Assembly (NCBI GenBank): GCA_964017125.1
Contig: OZ024902.1
Coordinates: forward strand, 56,654,791 to 56,718,790
Source: Flabesymbios commensalis
Lineage: Eukaryota > Annelida > Polychaeta > Terebellida > Flabelligeridae
Reading direction: 5' to 3'
Length of the DNA: 64,000 nt
In this document: positions 1 through 5,822 of the stretch, in pieces
Layout: every line of letters begins with the position of its first letter
Position numbering within the stretch: position 1 is the stretch's first letter
Notes under the pieces: model-generated
Database searches by the model: none
Told to the model about the DNA's origin: nothing
What the model saw: the letters and a program-made list of their open reading frames with translations, nothing else
Position numbers and translations under genes: made by a program

Positions 1-20
1 ACTTCACAGTCCAATACGCA

Positions 21-50
21 TACTATATATATTTATATATATATATAGTA
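21..50. repeat. TA-rich near-perfect palindrome at the unit's arbitrary start
   Basis: Arms TACTATATATAT (21-32) and ATATATATAGTA (39-50) are reverse complements around a six-base centre. It recurs at the same offset in every copy (for example 2932-2961 and 61572-61601) with unchanged length. If the leader intron proposed at 2864-2990 is real, this palindrome sits inside it. Confidence 0.9.
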
Positions 51-86
51 GTAATCGGGAAAAGTAAGTTTTCTAGCAGGCAAAGT

Positions 87-233
87 ATGAGCACTATGTC
101 GGTTGCCTCACAGGTTAGGTCTGAAAATACATCACTCCACAAACGCAAACAGGCAGACTTGGCCCCGGAAACGGATTGCTATTGCAATCCACCATTAAAG
201 TCTAATTGGAAAGTATTGGTCAACGTGGAATAA
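87..233 (+). CDS. Short ATG open frame, 48 codons, no recognised product
   Basis: The ATG at 87 follows the acceptor-like TTCTAGCAG that ends at 79, and the frame runs to TAA at 231. The peptide begins MSTMSVASQ and has a mildly basic middle (LHKRKQADLAPETD). A possible donor CAG|GTTAGG falls after codon 9. The frame is identical in all 22 copies and is placed where a first coding exon would lie if the TATA-like box in the preceding copy is used. I recognise no domain. The length is compatible with chance, and identity among recently homogenised copies says nothing about selection. It could equally be non-coding leader. Confidence 0.2.
   Translation: MSTMSVASQVRSENTSLHKRKQADLAPETDCYCNPPLKSNWKVLVNVE
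173..190. other. Perfect small hairpin
   Basis: GGATTGC (173-179) and GCAATCC (184-190) pair perfectly around the loop TATT. It is present in every copy and lies within the 87-233 open frame. The stem is short enough to be chance. Confidence 0.5.
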
Positions 234-291
234 GATTGGAAGCATCCTGTATCAAATCAACTGTACAGATCATCAATGCAGAGAGAGTGAG

Positions 292-420
292 ATGCCAGTG
301 GAGTTGGCACTGAGAAGGGTTGCTGTAGACATCCAAGAGGAACTTTTTCATTATACTATTGTTCCAATTGGTATTAAAGTAATTTATTTTAAAAATAAAT
401 TAAAACAAAATTACTTTTAG
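292..420 (+). CDS. Short ATG open frame, 42 codons, no recognised product
   Basis: From ATG at 292 to TAG at 418. The peptide starts MPVELALRRVAVDIQEELFH and turns lysine- and asparagine-rich where it enters the AT-rich tract. The same frame is open without an ATG from 199, so it could be part of an exon. The frame differs from that of 87-233, and I could not find a convincing splice that joins the two. An AATAAA at 394-399 lies inside its end. I recognise no family. Confidence 0.15.
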   Translation: MPVELALRRVAVDIQEELFHYTIVPIGIKVIYFKNKLKQNYF

Positions 421-535
421 TTTTAAAATTAGATTTCATACATTGACACAACACTTCAATTAAAATTACAATTAAATTACTTTAAAGTAAAATCAGCTTC
501 AAATTAAAAGTAGGATTAAAATAAACTTAGAATTC
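355..535. other. AT-rich tract with two perfect inverted repeats
   Basis: This stretch is dominated by A and T with repeated TTAA and AATT steps. It contains a perfect 11-base inverted repeat, TAATTTATTTT at 380-390 and AAAATAAATTA at 392-402, with one base between, and a perfect 14-base palindrome TTACTTTAAAGTAA at 477-490. Such tracts can unwind easily and are seen in origins and matrix-attachment regions, but nothing here proves either. It occurs in every copy. Confidence 0.6.
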
Positions 536-721
536 ACAATTAAAATAGCACTGTGCTGTGTCAATGAGGGCGAATTCGACTTGGACAGAACGCCATTTCG
601 GATGGGAAATCTGCAGACAGTCTTGGCGGCAGATATAGTCAAATTTAATTCTGGAGTAGATAATCTGCCAATCCAGTCTGCACGACGGTTCAGGTATAGT
701 GATCTGCATGAGGATTACTGA
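491..721 (+). other. Open frame without ATG, 76 codons, possible exon or gene fragment
   Basis: The plus-strand frame is open from 491, just after TAA at 488-490, to TGA at 719-721. An AG that could act as an acceptor ends at 496. The 66 codons from 521 have a protein-like composition, with FDLDRTPFRMGNLQTV near the middle and SARRFRYSDLHEDY at the end. In most copies the first codon of that stretch is ATA; in copies 20 and 21 it is ATG. The only other difference in it, C at 691 in copy 1, is synonymous (TTC/TTT, Phe) in this frame. A longer minus-strand frame covers 527-802 but starts only with TTG and would change Lys to Glu at 691. I recognise no family. Confidence 0.3.
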
Positions 722-1365
722 CGTGTAGTTGTTTAGACAAAGGTATCTCTGTTTCAGAATTGAACTTTGACGCTGTGGACATTTTGTTCGTGCTTTAAGC
801 AATTGGAACTTGCTCTTGGACCATAGTATCTATCTGAAATGCATTTGTTTTAATCAAGTCATTAATTGCCTAAAATGCAAGGTGTACATCTATGTCGCAC
901 AAATGACAGTTTTTACACTTTTGCATACCGTGAAGGATGCAGCTGTACTTCCAGGTAACCAGCCCTTTTTCAAATGCATATCTGCTTGGATCACGTAATA
1001 TGGCGAAATTCTGATTAGAAATCATAGTTCAGGTCGGTTCCAATTATGGCCCAACTCGATTGGGATCAATTTGTGTTGTGGGTTCGAACTCGGTGTGGAG
1101 ACAGAATACATGCTCTAACAGGCAGTGCGTTTGGAAAAGGTTTCTTTACCTGGCAGTATAACCTGGTCTCCAACAAAAGGAGGAAGTGAACAAAGCCTAA
1201 ACTTGTGCAATATATGTGTATACCAGGTGTATTTTATAAAATGTGATAAGAGGCGAGCAAATAAGTTGAAAGGTGGATCAGCTAGGTCTCTAGTTGTAAT
1301 GTTCAGCACGTCGTTAATTAAATTTAACGTCAAATTAGATGCCTATTTTAACTTAAGTTTTCTAC
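722..1365. other. Unit segment without a supported gene
   Basis: Short frames exist on both strands but start only at TTG or GTG, which eukaryotes rarely use. Donor-like CAG|GTAACC is at 954/955 and AAAG|GTATCT at 742/743. CCCAA and TTGGG pair around CTCGA at 1050-1064, inside a weaker AATT outer pairing. GGTTCGAACTC at 1081-1091 resembles a pol III B box, but no tRNA fold surrounds it. I see nothing firmer. Confidence 0.6.
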
Positions 1366-1655
1366 ATAATTAAACAATTTATTCTCACTAGCATCTGTAA
1401 ATGGCAGCTTTGTTATTTATATTTTTTTGTGATTACAGACGCCGATTAGGAAATATCAACACGCAAGAGGTCACTTATAAAGGTATGCTAAGTGTCTGAA
1501 GCAAACTAAATAACTTTTAATTAGATTAAAAATCGGAATGAGGTTCTGAGAACTAACTCGATTCGGTGTCAATTTTTATCTTATTGCTGGTCTGTGCACC
1601 TCACTTGGCACACATTTGTTTCAATCAAAAATTAGGTTAACTCAGATATTAACAT
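1366..1655 (+). repeat. Internal duplication, segment A (decayed copy)
   Basis: This segment matches 2027-2340 of the same unit over its whole length, at very roughly four bases in five by eye. Shared landmarks in order are ATTAAACAA, TTCTCACTAG, TTTTTGTGATTACAG, ACGCCGATTAGGAAATATC, GGTATGCTAAGTGT, AACTAAATAACTTTTAATTA and CTTGGCACA. Its exon-like core (1439-1482) is 26 bases shorter than that of segment B. The AATAAA after B's core is absent here; the equivalent sequence reads GAAGCAAAC. Confidence 0.9.
1439..1482 (+). other. Exon-like core of segment A, 44 nt
   Basis: It is bounded by a T-rich acceptor ending in GATTACAG (1431-1438) and the donor-like AAAG|GTATGC. It equals B's 70-nt core with 26 bases removed between two CGCA tetramers, which points to a microhomology deletion. 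In the frame corresponding to B's TPIRKYPH it reads TPIRKYQHARGHL and stops. I treat it as a dead or non-coding relic. Confidence 0.4.
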
Positions 1656-1729
1656 TCCTGATTCAAGAATACTATGATTTACACTTTTTTAATCACCTGA
1701 TAATCGGATCAAATTTGCAAAAATTCAAG

Positions 1730-1864
1730 ATGGCAGACAAAAAAACAAATGGCCGATTGTCATTAAGGCTTTTGAAACGTGCACAGGAGAAGCAAAGCGA
1801 GTCATCGTCTCAACTGTGTACCATCACCATTTCACCGTTTATCATGAACATAGTTTTAGAGTAG
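1730..1864 (+). CDS. Short ATG open frame (44 codons in type A, 54 in type B)
   Basis: The ATG at 1730 has a favourable context (AAGATGG). The peptide begins MADKKTNGRLSLRLLKRAQE, is basic, and has a serine-rich stretch (QSESSSQ). The stop is TAG at 1862. In type B copies the 32-for-2 replacement adds ten codons in frame (TAKGLRPFRNP in place of the Ile before the second Met), giving 54 residues, for example 22107-22271. The later part of the frame overlaps duplication C, and the D paralogue keeps a similar frame (KRAHEKQSEP). No family recognised. This is the best-placed ATG frame common to all copies, but it is short and unproven. Confidence 0.25.
   Translation: MADKKTNGRLSLRLLKRAQEKQSESSSQLCTITISPFIMNIVLE
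1744..1841 (+). repeat. Internal duplication, segment C
   Basis: It matches 1935-2026 at about four bases in five. The shared core includes AAACGTGCAC, GAGAAGCAAAGCGAG and GTCTCAACTGTGTACCAT, and both end in ACCGTTTA with a short gap in D before that. The matching cores lie 193 bases apart. Confidence 0.85.
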
Positions 1865-1874
1865 GCGCGCGCGG
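1864..1874. other. CpG-dense alternating tract
   Basis: GGCGCGCGCGG contains four CpG steps in an otherwise AT-rich unit and is present unchanged in all copies. Alternating CG of this kind can adopt Z-DNA. No function can be read from the sequence. Confidence 0.6.
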
Positions 1875-1876
1875 AA

Positions 1877-1885
1877 ATGAGTCAT
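1877..1885. promoter_or_regulatory. AP-1/GCN4-type palindrome, type A copies only
   Basis: ATGAGTCAT is a full match to the nine-base palindrome bound by bZIP factors of the AP-1 and GCN4 class. It occurs at this offset in copies 1-7. In copies 8-22 it reads ATGGGTCAC (for example 22284-22292), which loses the site. Whether any factor binds is unknown; a nine-base match can occur by chance. Confidence 0.35.
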
Positions 1886-1934
1886 TTTTTAGGGTAAGGA
1901 AAGCTTTTTTCCCCAGAGAAAAACACAAAACAGC

Positions 1935-2026
1935 CAACAAAATGCGCCAATTGTTATAAGGTTTTTCAAACGTGCACACGAGAAGCAAAGCGAGCCATTG
2001 TCTCAACTGTGTACCATTACCGTTTA
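1935..2026 (+). repeat. Internal duplication, segment D
   Basis: Partner of 1744-1841. It directly abuts segment B at 2027, whereas C and A are separated and in the opposite order, so the two duplications did not arise as one tandem event. Base 1967 within it is C in copies 1, 6 and 7 and G in the others. Confidence 0.85.
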
Positions 2027-2096
2027 CATTATTAAACAACTTGTTCTCACTAGGATCTACTGCTTTATTATTTATTTATATTTTTTGTGATTACAG

Positions 2097-2166
2097 ACGC
2101 CGATTAGGAAATATCCACACGCAGTTGAAGATGAGACATACTACTCGCAAGAGGTCACCTGAAGAG
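2097..2166 (+). other. Exon-like core of segment B, 70 nt, candidate spliced or terminal exon
   Basis: A T-rich stretch and GATTACAG precede it, and GAG|GTATGC follows. Two frames are of interest. One reads TPIRKYPHAVEDETYYSQ and stops at TGA 2160-2162, with AATAAA 22 bases after the stop, so the segment could be a terminal exon with a very short 3' end. The other (RRLGNIHTQLKMRHTTRKRS) stays open through the donor, so it could be an internal exon. Copy 4 alone has GTATAC in place of GTATGC at the donor. I recognise neither peptide. Confidence 0.35.
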
Positions 2167-2183
2167 GTATGCTAAGTGTTTTG

Positions 2184-2189
2184 AATAAA
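2184..2189 (+). terminator. Candidate polyadenylation signal AATAAA
   Basis: It lies 22 bases after the TGA of the exon-like core of segment B and is kept in all copies. Other AATAAA hexamers occur by chance in this AT-rich unit (for example 394-399), so position is the only support. Confidence 0.3.
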
Positions 2190-2340
2190 ACTAAATAACT
2201 TTTAATTAGATTAAAAGTAGGAATGAGGTTCTAAGAACCAGCTCCATTTGGTGTTAATTTCGATCTTATTGCTAATCTGTACAGCTGACTTGGCACAGAG
2301 TTATTTCAATCTAAAACTTAGTCGACTAATCTGCCAACAT

Positions 2341-2782
2341 AGATTGCATGGTGGATTGTGATACTAATTTGAATTCGGATTGCTAGTCTTGTCTGTTTAT
2401 GTGATGGAATGATATAATTTTAGAAATGGCCTTACAGGAACTGACGTGCTTGTTCTTGCCAGATTTGGACTTCCTTTTAAAGGTTATAGTATTTGGCTTG
2501 AAATAATTTATTTAATTCAAATTGCATAATGTCTATAAAGCAATGTACACTGTTTTTACGAATACAAGCGTTCTTGCTATTAGCTGTTGTGAAGTCTGTG
2601 TGGTCAGATTATGAGAATTATACCAGGCTCAGTGTTTAGGTCGTCATCAACACCAATCTGGATTATAATCATCATTTGGGTTGGAGCCTGTCGAGTTGGG
2701 TACATAAGCTACAGGCTTTGATTTATCTGCTGATTAATAATGTAGATGTGGTGCAGTTGCACGGCCAAATAGATGCTTAGTC
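2341..2782. other. Unit segment with no clear feature
   Basis: It holds one short ATG frame at 2426-2506 (26 codons, leucine-rich, starting MALQELTCLFLPDLDF) and a second TATA-like string, TATAAAG, at 2534-2540. No hairpin, repeat or recognised gene was seen. Copies 11 and 12 share a G at the site equivalent to 2767. Confidence 0.6.
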
Positions 2783-2790
2783 TATATAAG
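2783..2790 (+). promoter_or_regulatory. TATA-like box, candidate promoter of the next copy
   Basis: TATATAAG is followed about 30 bases on by GGGACTACTTT and at 2821 by the initiator-like TCAATA. A strong donor CAG|GTATAT follows at 2863/2864. In the next copy the acceptor TTTCTAGCAG ends at 2990 and an ATG stands at 2998. This order of TATA, short leader exon, 127-nt intron and ATG is what one expects of a gene start, and it recurs at every junction. TATA-like strings are common in AT-rich DNA, so the case rests on spacing and order. Confidence 0.35.
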
Positions 2791-2863
2791 TTTCATTATT
2801 TGGCAATGCGGGACTACTTTTCAATAACCAATAGCAAATAGTGCTTCAATTTGTGTGAAACAG

Positions 2864-2990
2864 GTATATAGTGTGTATATTAGACATTTTGTGATGCGAA
2901 TAAGATAAAATACTTCACAGTCCAATACGCATACTATATATATTTATATATATATATAGTAGTAATCGGGAAAAGTAAGTTTTCTAGCAG
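2864..2990 (+). other. Candidate 127-nt leader intron spanning the copy 1/copy 2 junction
   Basis: It begins GTATATAG after CAG and ends TTTCTAGCAG before GCAAAGTATG. It contains the TA palindrome (2932-2961). If real, the natural unit starts near 2783 rather than at my phase point, and each copy's promoter drives the next copy's body. Confidence 0.3.
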
Positions 2991-5822
2991 GCAAAGTATG
3001 AGCACTATGTCGGTTGCCTCACAGGTTAGGTCTGAAAATACATCACTCCACAAACGCAAACAGGCAGACTTGGCCCCGGAAACGGATTGCTATTGCAATC
3101 CACCATTAAAGTCTAATTGGAAAGTATTGGTCAACGTGGAATAAGATTGGAAGCATCCTGTATCAAATCAACTGTACAGATCATCAATGCAGAGAGAGTG
3201 AGATGCCAGTGGAGTTGGCACTGAGAAGGGTTGCTGTAGACATCCAAGAGGAACTTTTTCATTATACTATTGTTCCAATTGGTATTAAAGTAATTTATTT
3301 TAAAAATAAATTAAAACAAAATTACTTTTAGTTTTAAAATTAGATTTCATACATTGACACAACACTTCAATTAAAATTACAATTAAATTACTTTAAAGTA
3401 AAATCAGCTTCAAATTAAAAGTAGGATTAAAATAAACTTAGAATTCACAATTAAAATAGCACTGTGCTGTGTCAATGAGGGCGAATTCGACTTGGACAGA
3501 ACGCCATTTCGGATGGGAAATCTGCAGACAGTCTTGGCGGCAGATATAGTCAAATTTAATTCTGGAGTAGATAATCTGCCAATCCAGTCTGCACGACGGT
3601 TTAGGTATAGTGATCTGCATGAGGATTACTGACGTGTAGTTGTTTAGACAAAGGTATCTCTGTTTCAGAATTGAACTTTGACGCTGTGGACATTTTGTTC
3701 GTGCTTTAAGCAATTGGAACTTGCTCTTGGACCATAGTATCTATCTGAAATGCATTTGTTTTAATCAAGTCATTAATTGCCTAAAATGCAAGGTGTACAT
3801 CTATGTCGCACAAATGACAGTTTTTACACTTTTGCATACCGTGAAGGATGCAGCTGTACTTCCAGGTAACCAGCCCTTTTTCAAATGCATATCTGCTTGG
3901 ATCACGTAATATGGCGAAATTCTGATTAGAAATCATAGTTCAGGTCGGTTCCAATTATGGCCCAACTCGATTGGGATCAATTTGTGTTGTGGGTTCGAAC
4001 TCGGTGTGGAGACAGAATACATGCTCTAACAGGCAGTGCGTTTGGAAAAGGTTTCTTTACCTGGCAGTATAACCTGGTCTCCAACAAAAGGAGGAAGTGA
4101 ACAAAGCCTAAACTTGTGCAATATATGTGTATACCAGGTGTATTTTATAAAATGTGATAAGAGGCGAGCAAATAAGTTGAAAGGTGGATCAGCTAGGTCT
4201 CTAGTTGTAATGTTCAGCACGTCGTTAATTAAATTTAACGTCAAATTAGATGCCTATTTTAACTTAAGTTTTCTACATAATTAAACAATTTATTCTCACT
4301 AGCATCTGTAAATGGCAGCTTTGTTATTTATATTTTTTTGTGATTACAGACGCCGATTAGGAAATATCAACACGCAAGAGGTCACTTATAAAGGTATGCT
4401 AAGTGTCTGAAGCAAACTAAATAACTTTTAATTAGATTAAAAATCGGAATGAGGTTCTGAGAACTAACTCGATTCGGTGTCAATTTTTATCGTATTGCTG
4501 GTCTGTGCACCTCACTTGGCACACATTTGTTTCAATCAAAAATTAGGTTAACTCAGATATTAACATTCCTGATTCAAGAATACTATGATTTACACTTTTT
4601 TAATCACCTGATAATCGGATCAAATTTGCAAAAATTCAAGATGGCAGACAAAAAAACAAATGGCCGATTGTCATTAAGGCTTTTGAAACGTGCACAGGAG
4701 AAGCAAAGCGAGTCATCGTCTCAACTGTGTACCATCACCATTTCACCGTTTATCATGAACATAGTTTTAGAGTAGGCGCGCGCGGAAATGAGTCATTTTT
4801 TAGGGTAAGGAAAGCTTTTTTCCCCAGAGAAAAACACAAAACAGCCAACAAAATGCGCCAATTGTTATAAGGTTTTTGAAACGTGCACACGAGAAGCAAA
4901 GCGAGCCATTGTCTCAACTGTGTACCATTACCGTTTACATTATTAAACAACTTGTTCTCACTAGGATCTACTGCTTAATTATTTATTTATATTTTTTGTG
5001 ATTACAGACGCCGATTAGGAAATATCCACACGCAGTTGAAGATGAGACATACTACTCGCAAGAGGTCACCTGAAGAGGTATGCTAAGTGTTTTGAATAAA
5101 ACTAAATAACTTTTAATTAGATTAAAAGTAGGAATGAGGTTCTAAGAACCAGCTCCATTTGGTGTTAATTTCGATCTTATTGCTAATCTGTACAGCTGAC
5201 TTGGCACAGAGTTATTTCAATCTAAAACTTAGTCGACTAATCTGCCAACATAGATTGCATGGTGGATTGTGATACTAATTTGAATTCGGATTGCTAGTCT
5301 TGTCTGTTTATGTGATGGAATGATATAATTTTAGAAATGGCCTTACAGGAACTGACGTGCTTGTTCTTGCCAGATTTGGACTTCCTTTTAAAGGTTATAG
5401 TATTTGGCTTGAAATAATTTATTTAATTCAAATTGCATAATGTCTATAAAGCAATGTACACTGTTTTTACGAATACAAGCGTTCTTGCTATTAGCTGTTG
5501 TGAAGTCTGTGTGGTCAGATTATGAGAATTATACCAGGCTCAGTGTTTAGGTCGTCATCAACACCAATCTGGATTATAATCATCATTTGGGTTGGAGCCT
5601 GTCGAGTTGGGTACATAAGCTACAGGCTTTGATTTATCTGCTGATTAATAATGTAGATGTGGTGCAGTTGCACGGCCAAATAGATGCTTAGTCTATATAA
5701 GTTTCATTATTTGGCAATGCGGGACTACTTTTCAATAACCAATAGCAAATAGTGCTTCAATTTGTGTGAAACAGGTATATAGTGTGTATATTAGACATTT
5801 TGTGATGCGAATAAGATAAAAT
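2912..5822 (+). repeat. Array copy 2 (type A, 2,911 bp)
   Basis: Private G at 4492 (T elsewhere). A at 4977, shared only with copy 4, where the others have T. Confidence 0.97.

Larger units (their letters stand above)
2027..2340 (+). repeat. Internal duplication, segment B (longer copy)
   Basis: Partner of 1366-1655. It keeps the full 70-nt exon-like core (2097-2166) and the AATAAA at 2184-2189. It contains GGTTCTAAGAACC (inverted arms of six around one base), of which segment A retains GTTCTGAGAAC. Confidence 0.9.
1..2911 (+). repeat. Array copy 1 (type A, 2,911 bp)
   Basis: Reference copy for the internal features listed below. Private C at 691 where every other copy has T. C at 1967, shared only with copies 6 and 7; all others have G there. 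Confidence 0.97.

Noticed and set aside
527-802. Minus-strand frame of 91 codons repeated in all copies
   Set aside because: It opens only at TTG. It overlaps a plus-strand frame with better composition, and the copy 1 variant is non-synonymous in it.
1047-1092. TGGCCCAA and GGTTCGAACTC, like pol III A and B boxes of a tRNA or SINE
   Set aside because: The boxes are too close for a tRNA, the T stem does not pair well, and no cloverleaf can be drawn.
1149-1159. TTACCTGGCAG, like the 5' end of U1 snRNA
   Set aside because: The match stops after eleven bases. No U1 stem-loops or Sm site follow.
1115-1373. Overlapping frames of 72 (minus) and 82 (plus) codons
   Set aside because: They start with TTG and GTG, each shadows the other, and neither shows a recognisable motif.
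1842-2175. Frames of 65-76 codons (minus) and 67 codons (plus)
   Set aside because: They start with TTG and GTG and run across duplicated non-coding sequence. The plus frame is cut by the T-to-A change in copies 2 and 4.
2236-2248. Heat-shock-element-like TTC...GAA pairing
   Set aside because: The gap between TTC and GAA is not the two bases the element requires, and there is no third module.
2534-2540. TATAAAG as the unit's promoter
   Set aside because: No leader exon, donor or ATG arrangement follows at suitable spacing. The 2783 site has a better context.
1-2911. 5S rRNA, histone, snRNA or spliced-leader gene cluster
   Set aside because: No 5S internal control region, histone peptide, U-snRNA core or recognisable splice-leader was found on either strand.
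1-2911. Suppressor-of-Stellate-like repeat, because of a similar unit length
   Set aside because: No casein-kinase beta-subunit motif appears in any frame. Unit length alone is no evidence.
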